From Eleusine coracana subsp. coracana (Eukaryota; Streptophyta; Magnoliopsida; Poales; Poaceae): a stretch of 64,000 bases of DNA. A program made the translations under genes and the position numbers. Location of the stretch: contig CM064429.1 in assembly GCA_032690845.1 (NCBI GenBank), forward strand, positions 16,834,569-16,898,568, given 5' to 3'. Below, piece by piece: positions 33,373-44,531 of this stretch. A model generated the notes under the pieces. The model was not told where the DNA came from. It did not search any database and saw only the letters and a program-made list of their open reading frames with translations. The stretch's first letter is position 1. Every line of letters starts with the position of its first letter.

Positions 33373-35164
33373 TGAAAGGACCAAGTGACTGAGAGGGGGG
33401 GAGGGTGAATCGGGAACTCGCTATATGTACCAAATTCGCCAATTTCTAAAACTGAACACTCAATCAACTCCTATAGCAATTCTAGTGGTGAACACACTAG
33501 CAAGATAATAGTCCTATGGACGGAACCACAACCTAAGAATACTAGTGGATCACACAAGACAATACAACTCCTATACAAGCTAGTAATAAATACCTCCTAT
33601 ACAAGCTAGTAATAAATACACGCGAAAGCAAACAACAAGCTAGCAAAGGAGCCTACTCATACAATGCTACAAGATAAAGAACTAGAGCACACAAGCATGA
33701 GTAGCACGGTATGTAAATGCAGAAAGTAAAGCATCATAGTAAGGAGAGGGTCAAGGAATGCTCATGATTTTTTTTCCGAGGTCTCGGAAGGATTGTGCCT
33801 TTCCCTACTCGTTGGACCACTCCCGCCGGAGTACCGGTCCCTCTCGCCACCAATGTGGAGTTCTCGCACACAAGCCCGCAATCTCTCCCGGAGTGAAGAC
33901 ACAATCGCGTCACCGCTGTCACCAAGGCACAAGCTCGCCTCCCTCAAGAACTTGCCGGACTCCCTGAGCGACACAGGCGCTCACTATGGATGCCCCTTTC
34001 ACCAGCGGGTTCAAACCGTGTACAAACATGTGACGGCCTTCACAACCGATCACGATAAACTCGATCACCGACACCTAACCGGTCTAGGTCTCACCATAGA
34101 CCAAGAGTAACAACCTAAATCACACCCTCAAGGACACCCTAGCCTTAGATGTGCCAGATGCTCAAGTTACTCTCACTAGCACTCTCAAGATATGCAATAT
34201 CTCCTCCTAGTGCTCTCCTCTTTTCCTCTTGGCTTTCACCAAATGCTCCAAGCTATTCCACTAGCCAAGAGAGGTCTCCAAGACCCCAACAATGGAGTTA
34301 TATAGGCTTCCAACCTTGAACTAGCCGTTGCTCCATGAAATCACTTTTCTGGACCCCAATGACTGGACCGTACGGTCTCTCCGATACGGTTCTTAGAAAA
34401 GTTGGCTGCTCTGTCCAGGTGATCTCTCTGTACTCACCAGACTATCCGGTCAGTAGACCGGACCGTCCGGTCTCTTCGTGTCCTATGCATTTCAGAGAGC
34501 TCCAGTTTGCTTCCTCTCTGTCCCGAGTCACAGCCCTCTTGACCGTACCGTTTGGTCACTAGACAGTACCGTCCGGTCACCAGACCATACCATCCGGTCC
34601 CTAGGGTTTCCAGACTTGATAGATTCCTCGCAGACTCCTCTTTGATCTCCTAGTGACCGTACAGTCCGGTCACCACAGACCCCTCTATCCGGTCACTACG
34701 TCCAGAAGTTGAAACTCCTCGTCCTCACTTGACTTTGTTTCTCGGCTTATCCGAACAGCTCCTTAGTTTCTCCACTGTCACCTAGTGCGTGTGATTTCAC
34801 TGAGCATCCATGCACATCACCGAGTAGTCGTGACCTAAGAGACATGACCTAGACCCCCTTGATAGTCTGGTTTTCCTATGGACTCAAAGCCCTAACAACT
34901 AGACAAGTGTTCCAAACACTTGCTCCATAGCTTGTCCTTAGCCCTGATCCATCTCCATCAACCCTTGGACTCCATCAAGCTCGCAAGCCTCCATGCTTGT
35001 GGTCATTGTCATTAATTGCCAAGGCAACCATTATCGATCATCGTTAAGTAGAAGAGGTTTCCTACACGCACAACACTCGTGTAGACATTAGTCACATTTT
35101 ATGTTTGTCATTCATCACCAAAACATCATACCTTGGGGTGACCTCAATGGTCATGATCCTTACA
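33373..35164 (-). repeat. 3' LTR of the 33.4-59.1 kb copia element
   Basis: TGAAAGGACCAAGTG ... ATGATCCTTACA, 1792 bp. The minus strand reads CTATATAA over the TATA site at 34299. GACCGGACCGTCCGGTC-type palindromes lie upstream of it at 34361, 34440-34472, 34541, 34562, 34583 and 34655. A small duplication (CCTATACAAGCTAGTAATAAATA) accounts for part of the length difference from the other LTR. Confidence 0.9.
34299..34304 (-). promoter_or_regulatory. TATA box in the left SIRE LTR
   Basis: The minus strand reads CTATATAA here. The equivalent site in the right LTR is 58232-58237. Palindrome clusters lie about 60-350 bases upstream in both LTRs. Confidence 0.5.
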
Positions 35165-36411
35165 ATCTCCCCCTTTTTGGTGATGGATGATAACCACTAC
35201 TTATGATGATCCAAAATGAATGAGTCCCGAAAGAATAAGAAGGAAGGGACAAAAGACTCGAACGTAAAACAAGGAACCAAAAGAAAAGAGAAAGGTTTGA
35301 AAAATTACCTTGGTGCTTACCTTGGAAGTAGTCTCCCCCTTGGATTGTGCTAGGTGTTGAGGGAGAACTACCCAATTATATAGCGCACTAGAGATTGAGA
35401 TTGAGTTGAATTTTACGCCCGTCATGGTGTCGTGGTAATTGATCTTGTTGACTTTGACACGCACCGTAGACGTTCATGTCGGTGTAGATGTTCATTATTA
35501 TTATGCAGCATTGTCTTGATCATCTTCATTTGGTCATCTCTCCTTCATGTTCTTCTCATCCATCTTCTTTTGATCTTCATCGCTTCTCCCCTTTGTCACC
35601 TTATAGCTTTCCATGTATCTTCATGTTCTTCTGCCCTTTTTGCTATCCTTAATCTTGACTTGGCTTTTGGATCTTCATGTTCTTCTCCCCCTTTGTCACC
35701 TATGACCAAAAACCACAAACCAAAGGCAAAGCACAAGACAACCAAGCAGCAAATAATAAATGGCAAGAGTTAGGAAAACTCCCCCTTTCATGGCGCTCCT
35801 CCTTGGTCATGATGGTGTTCCACCATAGCTCCCCCTACACACATGACTCAACAAAATATTTTCTCAAGTTTGCAATGCTTAGTCATTTGTGTGATGGGAA
35901 TGTATGAGTCACTTGTCTTTGACCGTGCGAGTAGATTTAACCTCGGAGCTCGTTTGAACATGACTCAATGGGCATGAAGCTCAAAGATCACTATGTGATC
36001 ATCTAGAGGGTCATATATTTAAATTGTAAATAAGCAACTCCCCCTAGAAATATGCTTAGAAGCATGTAAGGTATCATAGTGCAAGAATGCATGAATGCAA
36101 AAAATGCACATGCAAATGCAACAAGTATACAAATGCATGATGCGATGCTAAAGGAAAGAGAGAGAAAGGCTACAAACCAAAATGCCAAGGACGAGTTGTT
36201 CCCTTCTCAAGCTTACTCACAATGGGCCGTTCTTCAAAGCCTTGGGCACACCATGAACCACCATCCCAAGCTTAACCCATGTCCATTGCTATCTTAAGGA
36301 GGTCCAAAGTTGACCTACAAGCAAAGAGAAACATTGACAAAACAAAGGCACAAGCAACAAACAAAACAAACAGAGCTATACATATTTACAAGAGGCAAGC
36401 TTTAGGGTTAC
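35165..36411 (-). other. Polypurine tract and 3' non-coding region
   Basis: The minus strand reads CCAAAAAGGGGGAGAT directly before the 3' LTR. Five or six further AGGGGGAG tracts are spread through the region (near 35335, 35685, 35780, 35832 and 36043), so polypurine-like primers are reiterated. No envelope or other frame is supported. Confidence 0.65.
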
Positions 36412-37284
36412 TCATGTGAAGTTTGAAACGTCAAGAACATTGAGTTCTCCCCTTAGCTTGTTGAAGGTCTTCTCGTCGAAAGACTTGGTGAAGATATCCG
36501 CCAATTGTTCATGAGTCCACACACTCACCAACTCAATGTACTTCTTCTCAACATGGTCTCTTATGAAGTGATGCTTGACTTGAATATTCTTTGCATGACC
36601 ATGATCTCCGGTTTTGAGAGCCATCTTGATTGTTGCCTCACTATTACAATATAGTGGCATTTGAGTCTAGTTGAGGCCATAATCCGAGATTGTTTGCCGC
36701 ATATAGAGAAGTTGTGCACAACGAGCTCCCGCTACCATGTACTCTGCTTTGGCTGTAGATAGAGCCACTGAGTTTTGCTTCTTTGAGCTCCAAGTTACAA
36801 GAGATCTTCCAAGAAACTGGCAACCTCCTGATGCGCTCTATCTATTCACTTTGCATCTCACAAAGTCCGAATCCGAATACCCAAGTAACTCAAAGCTTGT
36901 TCCTCTAGGATACCATAATCTCATGGTAGGTGTGTACTTGAGGTATCTAAGATTCCTCTTCACAGCCTTCAAGTGAGACTCCTTTGGATTTACTTGATAG
37001 CGTGCACACAAGCACACACTAAACATGATGTCTGGTCTTAAGGCGATGAGATAGAGCAAAGAACCAATCATTGATCTATAGACCTTGGGGTTCACCGGTT
37101 TTCCTTTCACATCATCATCCAAAAGTTTGCTTGTTGCCATAGGTGTATGCAAAGGCTTGCAATCTTTCATGTTGAATCTCTTGAGGAGGTCCTTGGTATA
37201 CTTTTCTTGATAGATGAAGTTTCCTTCTCTTAATTGCTTCACTTGAAAACCAAGGAACACATGCAACTCTCCAATCATTGACAT
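36412..37284 (-). pseudogene. Copia RNase H and connection domain (broken)
   Basis: The minus frame from 37284 carries GELHVFLGFQVKQL, KRFNMKDCKPLHTPM, YRSMIGSLLYL and then the start of RNase H with GYSDSDF, whose first Asp is catalytic. The middle of RNase H (LSTAKAEYMV with its Glu) is in another frame around 36740-36800. The end (CNSEATIKMA, HHFIRDHVE, TKSF) is in the frame that stops at 36412. A frameshift and a TAG (near 36665) break it. RNase H removes the RNA strand during cDNA synthesis. It lies directly after the reverse transcriptase end on the same strand. Confidence 0.85.
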
Positions 37285-37393
37285 TGGAATTCGCTTGCCA
37301 TCATTTCTTGGAACTCCTCATTGAACTTCTCATTGGTTGATCCATAGATGATATCATCCACATAGATTTGGCATACAAAGAGATCCTTCCCAA
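37275..37393 (-). pseudogene. Copia reverse transcriptase, C-terminal part with active site
   Basis: The minus strand reads KDLFVCQIYVDDIIYGSTNE. YVDD is the catalytic motif of copia reverse transcriptases. The rest of the domain is at 46081-46487, separated by an 8.7-kb element whose target duplication (CATGT) flanks the break. The two parts meet in the same frame if the insertion is ignored, so the gene was open at this point when the insertion occurred. Confidence 0.85.
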
Positions 37394-37398
37394 CATGT

Positions 37399-38947
37399 TG
37401 TTGACTTTTGCTAAGCCATATTAATAAATCATTCCCGGCACGGGGCCAGAAACGGTTCACTAATATGTCCCAGAGTCAAGTAGGTAAAATCCGCAAGCGC
37501 ACGGAGAATACCGCTGTAGCATTTCACCCGGAAGTATTCAGGGTATCGTATTTGTTTATCCCAAAGGAAGGTTATGATCAAGAAGCGTTACTAACATATA
37601 AGATCATGTTAACAATTAGCAAGGATATCTAACCAAGACAGGCGGGTACATGATAATAACTGGGTAGTGTGACACACACAGAAGATTCCTACTAAATAAA
37701 TAAAGTCTAGTGGAGGAAAGACTAGGCTAAGCTACTCCTACTATACATTCCTATACAGTTGCATAGCCTAAGTAGAATACATACAGACCCACACTCAGGT
37801 TCAGCAGTCAATAGTATAGCACTTCAGGCACGGACTTACCCCTGCATCCACAGGCGACTTCCGCCAAGAGCCTACGCACTAGCCTAGCGGGGAGGATTTC
37901 AAAGGACGGACAGGGCTGTCACCACCTGCCGCCTACCTCAACGAACCAGTAGACTAACGAATAATTGATGCAAATCAGTCACCCAAGTACCATACTTGCA
38001 TGACCAAAGAGCACTCTGCCCCTCCGCGATTACTATTAACGAGGCAGAGTTACCGTACGAATACGATCACCAAACCCATGCTATACTTTATCAGCTAAAA
38101 CTAAGCATAGAGACTATAACATATAAACTAGACTATAGTGACGGTATATAACTAGCATGACAATAGTAGTATAATAAATATAAACTACTATCACACAAGT
38201 AGACTATACTATCACATATATGGATCACAATATCAAACAAGAAACTCATGACCCAAGCACAACTATATAGAAAATATATATATATTGATAAGAGCAAAGT
38301 CTTACAAAAGGGAAAAGATACAAGAGCCATACCAATTCCAAGTGAAGACTTGGGACTAGAGAGCTCTAGACTCAGCCTAACTCCACTAAAACTCCAAGAA
38401 CTACTACTAGCAAGAGAGAAATGCTTCTTGTGGTGTGTGTTGAGTGTGAAGGCACACCCTCCTATTTATAGCCTCAATAGGTCGGCAAGGGAGCGTAACC
38501 GCCACGGAAGGCATCTCAAACCGTCATCAGGAGTCGCGGAGGAGCCAACACGTGGAAGCCCAGGCGGAGAGGGCGCCCGGCTGGGTCGGCCGACCTGACC
38601 AGGTCGGCCGACCTGGGGGTGGCCCCTCCTGGCCTGTGCTTTCTTGAGGAGGCTGGCAGGTGGGTCCTGAGGTCGGTTCCCGCGGTATTACAGGGAGTTA
38701 CGTCGGTTAAGAGCTGAAAATGGGCCCTTCAATCCGTGTGACGTCCATGTGGCACTCTCCGATTGGTCGAAAGTGTGTTTTCTTGCCTTTTGAGGTGTTT
38801 CCTTCACATTTCCTCCTGCATGCACAAAGTTCTCCAAGTACAAGTGGAACTATATTATTGTGATAAAGCATGCGTGTATGAAATGCCAAATTCTCCTTTA
38901 TTTGAGTATAGTTGACGGTTAAAAATGGTACTTAACAGCCGTCAACA
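37399..38947 (-). repeat. 3' LTR of the Athila-like element
   Basis: TGTTGACTTTTGC ... GCCGTCAACA, 1549 bp. TATAAATA lies on the minus strand at 38463-38470. Two copies of GGTCGGCCGACCTG (38584-38597 and 38602-38615) lie about 115 bases upstream of it on that strand. The right LTR matches base for base where compared. Confidence 0.92.
38463..38470 (-). promoter_or_regulatory. TATA box of the Athila-like LTR
   Basis: TATAAATA on the minus strand, with an identical site at 45596-45603 in the 5' LTR. The paired GGTCGGCCGACCTG palindromes lie 114-145 bases upstream. Confidence 0.55.
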
Positions 38948-40354
38948 AACTCCCCCAAGCTTACCCTTTGCTCGTCCCCAAGCAAAGATAAACTTAAGTT
39001 GTTGATCAGGAGTTGCTACAATGTCCTACTCCTCAATAATACTATGCGCACAACAAAGTACTCTTCCTAGAATTAAATATATTGGCGCATAACTTACCCA
39101 TTTACCTTGATCCATGGGGCTTTTACACCTCATTGTCTTGAGCGGTTGAGAGATAGAACAATTGCAGGGCACCAATCACTTGCTCTAGATTCTGCTATGT
39201 TATTCCGGAGGTTTTCAAAAGATTTTGAAAATAAAAACCAAGTTTCTCAAATGATTCTCTCGGATCACTCAATATGTGTATGATTCCTCACCAAGGCAAA
39301 GTGTTGCCTATAATCACCTACTTCTAAATAAGGCTTTATGTGGTGCTCAAGGTAGGGATATATGAGGCACTCATGTTCACATAATATTGCTATGTCAAAA
39401 GACCGGATCCAAGAAAAACATCAATTCAAACAATCTTGATCAAGATGTGCAAGTGTGTGGGAGAACGGAGGAATGGTGGATGGGAAGAAATAACTCCTTT
39501 TGAATTTTTCTTCTCTCTTTTGGAGTTTCTAGGCTATGGCTATCTTTTGCTTGCTCTCTTTTTTGAGCATTTTTTTTTCTTTTCTTTTTGCATAGCCATA
39601 GTCCTAGTTTGCAATGAATACTTTGAGAGAGGAATTTTGCAATGGATATATGGAGTGTTTCTTTGGATGGATGGATGGATAGTGGCTTTCTTCCGGTGTA
39701 GAAGAATAGCTCACGGTGGATATGGTGGATATGGTGGATGCTATCTTCTTGATTTAGAAGGATAGCTCATGGCGGTGGATGTGTGTACATGATCTTGATC
39801 AAGAAAGCATGAAAAGAGTTCTACTAGGGTCACAACAATTTTGACTAAGCTCAATGTGAAACAAGCAGCATATGTGTAAAGGTTTTCAAATGTAAACACT
39901 ACATATGGCTGTGGTGGGAATTTCATCATTGAGGAACTTATCAATTTGTCATTTTGAAAAATAAAACTCCGGAATTCAAGCTTTACGTTGAGCAAGATCA
40001 TAGCAGCCCTATCTATCATATCATACCTCTCAACAACTTAGAACTAGAGAATGCATATGCTACCCACAAGATTCAAGTTCAAGGCAAGATTTACCAACAA
40101 ACCTAACTCTTGAGAGAGTACTAAGTTGTAAACTAGCATTAGAGAGGAATAAAGGACAGAGCAACTATTCATCATTTCAACATAGGAAAATTATACACAT
40201 TCATACCGCGCATGAAAAAGGGAAATATTTTTGTTCTTTTTATGTTTTGCAAATTTTTATGGATTTTTAGATTTAGCAAATGCAAGAAATAAAGGGAAGG
40301 GGAAAGATACAAGTTACCGTGAGAAGGGGGGTCCTCCCCCAAGCTTGTTCTTGC
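38948..40354 (-). other. Non-coding interior between ORF1 and 3' LTR
   Basis: Next to the LTR the minus strand carries the polypurine tract AAGCTTGGGGGAGTT. The phrase TTTGCTTGGGGACGAGCAAAG precedes it, as in other Athila-like elements (compare GACGAGCAAAGG near 11453). A four-unit GGAT microsatellite lies at 39664-39681. No coding frame is supported. Confidence 0.65.
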
Positions 40355-41844
40355 TCATATCTGCTGGTTCGGGTCGTAGCCTTGGGAGCGGAAGAAGGCA
40401 TCCCAATTGCTCTGATTCTGAGCCATCATCGCGTTCAGCTGGCGGAATTGGTTGTCGCTGAAATTCTGCCATTGCTGGGTGTCGGTGACATGTTGCGTGA
40501 GAGTTTGTTGCATGCTCTCGGTGCGCAAATCAATGTCGTTCACCCTCCTTGTCAACTCGGCCATCCCATAGTTGAGTTCACGGAACCCACGGGATGAGAA
40601 TGACCGAGTGGCAAAGGATGGCGGTCCGCTTGAACTTGATGACGTCTGCATGGGGTAATCGTACTGAGATTCCCATGCTCCGGCCTGCCATGTTGATGCA
40701 CCCGCCTCGTCCTGTGGCGGGGGCTGCTCCCATACCGGATCTCCGGTCGGAGTGTGAAACTCCGGTGTAGGCTCCATATGCCTACGGGAACGTGTCGGTC
40801 GCCCTGAAACACTATGCCTGCGAACTTCTCCCACTGGCTCAAGTGGGAGGGTTAGTGCCCGACAGTGATACAAACGAAGACCCGGTTAGGTAACGGGAAT
40901 TCATTTGTATACCCGGGAAAGTGATAGATCAAGGTATTATTTGGACCATGTTTCAAAGTATGTCCTTGCACAAAATAGTCCTCGCCTAGAAATTCTCTAT
41001 CTACCGTCAAATATTCAACATGAACATTCTCAAGCAGACCACACTTCTGCACAATGCGAGTAACTAAAGAGGTGCACTCAATTGGTCCTGTCAACTTTAT
41101 ATTGTCTAACCATTGATCAATCATGCATTCCGCGGGTGACACCCTAATTTTCTTAACCATGGCATAAAGTATTTTCAATTCATCTTGCCGGACAACCCTA
41201 ATGTCACCTCGAGGAAACAAGGTCATAGCCAACCACACATGCATAAATCTAAGTGTAGGATTATGGATGGCACTTGTTCTAGGCTTGGGACCCCACTCGT
41301 TTCCGGAAATCTTTTTCCAAAAACTTTCTTTATGGAACCCCTTTAGCGCTTTATCTAAGTCTAGCCTACATTTAGGATTTAGACCTAGCATAGCATGAAG
41401 ATCACCCCATGTGACCAAGCGCTCTTGCCCAAACAAGTGAAAAGAAATGCCTTCATCATACTTTCTAAGGGTGCATAAAAACTGCATAGTAAGCAAACGA
41501 GAACCCGACTCATCTACTTCTACGAAATTTAGCCAACCCATAGTGCGAAAAATAGAGGCAAATTCTTCTCTCATACCTATTTTCTCGAGGAAGTCCGGAT
41601 CGAAGCGTCGGGTGTGGGCGAATGGCCGTTCTCTCATGAGCGCGATGGCTTGGCCCTCGCGGTCGTCCTTGATGTCGAGATGCTCCTCGGTGATGAGCAG
41701 GGCCGGCCTTTCCTCCGGAATTTCAGCTTCGGGGTCACCATGCCCCGGACTTGGTGTGAGCTCGACGGAGGATGCTTGACTCGTGCTTGCACGAGTGCTT
41801 TTTCTCCGCTTGATTCCGGCGACTTGCTTCATTCGTTTGAACAT
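40355..41844 (-). pseudogene. Athila-ORF1-like gene with one frameshift
   Basis: The ATG at 41844 opens a 330-residue frame (MFKRMKQVAGIKRRK, then FAHTRRFDPDFLEKIGM, MGWLNFVEV, WGDLHAMLGL, SFWKKISG, NPTLRFMHVWLAM, MIDQWLDNIKL) ending at 40852. A second frame (40873-40355) continues with GEVRRHSVSGRPTRSRRHM, a Pro/Ser-rich linker and a C-terminal helix (MAELTRRVNDIDLRTESMQQ, then WQNFSDNQFRQLN). The relative at 8299-9881 has the same domain order as one protein, so a frameshift near 40860 has split this one, or the element uses two frames. The function is unknown. The gene starts 39 bases after the gag-protease stop. Confidence 0.75.
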
Positions 41845-41883
41845 GGCTTTTAAAGTCCGACGAGCGGGACTTTTCTCCGGCGT

Positions 41884-44385
41884 TCAGCTCGATGAAGCGT
41901 TGTCCGGTCCCGGAGATGAAGACACGGATGATGCTTCTTGTTTCGTTCGCCACATCTTCTTGGTCTTTGTTGCGGTCGGTGGCTTCTCGGACTTCGGAGG
42001 CTGCGTTTTTGCAGGCTTCACAGCCTGTTTCTTTGCAGACCTCGGAGGTTGCTGCCTTGTGGACTTCGGAGGCTGTTGCTTAATGTGTGACCTTTGCCTC
42101 CTTGCCTTCATCAGTTGTTGCTGTGCAGCCTTTTCCTTCTCAAGGAAGTTCTTCATGAATGTGATGAGGCTGTCCTTCTTTGGCGGAGTGACCTCCACTT
42201 CCTTGATGTTGCTTGGGTTCGGCCCGTACTTGATACGGATCATGTTGCACTGTTCTTTCCGTGGCCGAAAGTCAAACTTCTCCTCCTTGCCATTGATGTG
42301 GAAGCGGATTTCTCCGGCTCCTACATCGATGCGAGCATCCGTAGTGCTGAGAAATGGGCGTCCCAGGATGAGCGGTGTGCTCTTCCCGACGTCCATGTCA
42401 AGCACTACGAAGTCGACGGGGATGAAGCAATCCCGGATTTTCACCGGAATATCTTCGGCGATCCCCGCCGGATAGCGGACCGTTGAATCGGCCAGCTGCA
42501 GCTGCATCGGCGTGGGGGATAGTGTGGTGTAGTTGAGCTTGTCGAAGACATCCTTCGGCATGACGCTCACACTTGCCCCAAGATCACATAAGGCATGGTC
42601 GAAGTTCTGTGTCCCGATCGAGCAGGTGATCGTGGGACACCCCGGATCTTTCTTCTTCTCGGGAAGCCGGTTGAGTATAGCAGCGCTACACTCTTCCGTC
42701 AGCTTGACAATTTGTGTGGTCGGTAGTGGGCGCTTGTTGCTGATAAGATCCTTGAGGTAGCGAGCGTACGTGGGTACTTGTATCGCATCCAGCAAGGGCA
42801 CGTTGATGTGCAGCTTCTGGATCACCTCAACGAAGCGTGTGAACTGCTCGTCCACGGTTGGCTTCCTTCTTCTTTCAGGAAACGGCATGAGGCTCGTGTC
42901 ATAGAACTCATGTGGGGCCGTTTTCCTGGGCGGCAGTTCTTCTTCTTCTGCCGGCTTCTCAGCTGATGTGTCCTTTCCTGCATGGTTAGGGTATGGCGGA
43001 TCCCGAGTGGACTTACCTCCTCTCGTGGTAACCGCATTAACATTTTCTAAGGGGGTCTCGGGTTGCCCCGGGATTTTCCCCGACTCAGCAGTAGGAACAG
43101 CAGCAGCTAACTGAGCTAATTGAGTTTCTATCATTTTATTAAAGCTCAGCTGATTCTTGAGAGCAGAGGAAACACCCTCTACCTTAGTGTGGATGCTCTC
43201 AAGAGTCCTATCAGTGGTGGCAAGCTTTTTACTGATGTTATCATTAACCTTAGCTTGACCAAGCACAAGATCTTTCAAGGAGGGCTGATTATAACTGGAA
43301 TTAAAACCAGAGAAGTTGCCAGAGTTACCTCCTTGGTAGTTGGGACGTGGTGGACCCCAACTTTGACCTCCTTGTGGACGGTAGCCGTTGTTGTTGTTGT
43401 TGCCCATGAACATTACGTCCTCACGGGTCTCAGGGCAGTCATTGCCCGAGTGTCCCGTGTTGCCACAGACCTCGCAAGTCATCCGAGCATCTAGGGCTTT
43501 CACTTCTCCATTGGCTTGGTCGTCCATCTTCTTCATGAGAAGATCAATCTTGGCGGCGAGCATGTCAACCTCCTTGACGGAGTGCATGCCTCGCTGGCGA
43601 GGTTGGAGGCGCTCTTCATTCCAACCTTGGTTGGACACCATCTTCTCGATCAAAGCTTTTGCCTTGCTTACAGTGAGCGAGAAGAAGGCTCCACCAGCAG
43701 CAGCGTCGAGGTGGTCGCGGGCCGACGGAGTAAGCCCGTTGTAGAAGTTCTGGATGATCAGCCAATCATCCATCCCGTGGTGGGGACATGCCAGGATGTA
43801 CTCCTGGAGCCTCTCCCATGCCTCAGGAATCGACTCCTTCGACTCCTGCTGGAAGCTTGAGATCCTTCCGCGGAGGGCATTGGTCTTGCCCAGCGGGAAG
43901 AACTTTGCAAGGAACGCAGCTGAACACTTCTCCCAAGTGTTCACAGCTTTGGGGTTTGTGTAGAACCACTGTCTCGCTCTCCCAAGGAGAGAGAACGGGA
44001 ACAGTCGAAGGCGAACAGCGTCGGGGGTGACGTCCTTCATTTTGAACGTGTTGCAAATCTCCAGGAATTGCTGGAGATGAGCACTAGCGTCCTTATTGGC
44101 TTTCCCACAGAATGGGCTAGCCTGCACCATGGTGATGAGACCGGTCTTGATCTCGAAGTTCGCATCTCCCGCATTGCCAGTTGGTCCCGTAGGGATGTTG
44201 GCAGCGGAGGGAGCGGAGAACTCGCGGAGGGTCTTGTCGGCCATTTGCTCAGAGCTTGATGGTGCGGGAATGACAGGTTCGATTGGCCGAGTCTCCTTAC
44301 GAGGAGGGGTGAGCCTAGCTCGTGCCCTTCTCAGGAGTGACTCAGGATCTTCAGTGAAGTTTGTCGGCAAGTCGAAACCAGTCAT
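41884..44385 (-). CDS. Intact gypsy gag-protease (833 residues)
   Basis: The gag core (about residues 75-255) contains LLGRARQWFYT, FFPLGKTNALRG and ILACPHHGM, typical of Retrotrans_gag proteins. A zinc knuckle C304-X2-C307-X4-H312-X4-C317 (CEVCGNTGHSGNDC) follows and would bind element RNA. Residues 500-560 hold the FPERRRKP...FTRFVEVIQKLHINVP...VPTYARYLKD linker common to Athila-like gag. The protease active site is DLGAS (601-605) with the downstream LILGRPFL flap region, a non-canonical form seen in Athila relatives. The C-terminus is Lys/Pro/Gln-rich. There are no internal stops. The start lies about 145 bases from the 5' LTR. The decayed homologue is at 5884-6995. Confidence 0.92.
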   Translation of the reverse strand: MTGFDLPTNFTEDPESLLRRARARLTPPRKETRPIEPVIPAPSSSEQMADKTLREFSAPSAANIPTGPTGNAGDANFEIKTGLITMVQASPFCGKANKDASAHLQQFLEICNTFKMKDVTPDAVRLRLFPFSLLGRARQWFYTNPKAVNTWEKCSAAFLAKFFPLGKTNALRGRISSFQQESKESIPEAWERLQEYILACPHHGMDDWLIIQNFYNGLTPSARDHLDAAAGGAFFSLTVSKAKALIEKMVSNQGWNEERLQPRQRGMHSVKEVDMLAAKIDLLMKKMDDQANGEVKALDARMTCEVCGNTGHSGNDCPETREDVMFMGNNNNNGYRPQGGQSWGPPRPNYQGGNSGNFSGFNSSYNQPSLKDLVLGQAKVNDNISKKLATTDRTLESIHTKVEGVSSALKNQLSFNKMIETQLAQLAAAVPTAESGKIPGQPETPLENVNAVTTRGGKSTRDPPYPNHAGKDTSAEKPAEEEELPPRKTAPHEFYDTSLMPFPERRRKPTVDEQFTRFVEVIQKLHINVPLLDAIQVPTYARYLKDLISNKRPLPTTQIVKLTEECSAAILNRLPEKKKDPGCPTITCSIGTQNFDHALCDLGASVSVMPKDVFDKLNYTTLSPTPMQLQLADSTVRYPAGIAEDIPVKIRDCFIPVDFVVLDMDVGKSTPLILGRPFLSTTDARIDVGAGEIRFHINGKEEKFDFRPRKEQCNMIRIKYGPNPSNIKEVEVTPPKKDSLITFMKNFLEKEKAAQQQLMKARRQRSHIKQQPPKSTRQQPPRSAKKQAVKPAKTQPPKSEKPPTATKTKKMWRTKQEASSVSSSPGPDNASSS

Positions 44386-44505
44386 ACACTACCCTGTTTT
44401 CATACAAAATGCAGAAAACAAAGCAAGGTTAGCCTGCCTAGGAGATAGCCTTAATAATTGCAACACTACTATATACATTAGTAATTTTTCTTAGATCATA
44501 CGCCT

Positions 44506-44523
44506 TCCCCGGCAACAGCGCCA
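44506..44523 (-). other. Primer-binding site (tRNA-Asp type)
   Basis: The minus strand reads TGGCGCTGTTGCCGGGGA, one mismatch from the plant tRNA-Asp complement TGGCGCCGTTGCCGGGGA. It lies eight bases inside the LTR end. Confidence 0.75.
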
Positions 44524-44531
44524 TAAATGCT

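Noticed and set aside
37408..37632. A 74-residue protein found twice (again at 44541-44765)
   Set aside because: It lies wholly inside the two identical LTRs and has no domain, so the duplication reflects the LTR and not a gene pair.
41783..44494. Plus-strand frames opposite gag-pro and ORF1, some over 200 residues
   Set aside because: The minus-strand gag core, zinc knuckle and protease motifs identify the true coding strand.
44506..44523. tRNA gene fragment
   Set aside because: The similarity to a tRNA 3' end is only the 18-base primer-binding site next to an LTR. No cloverleaf is present. I found no tRNA or rRNA gene in the window.
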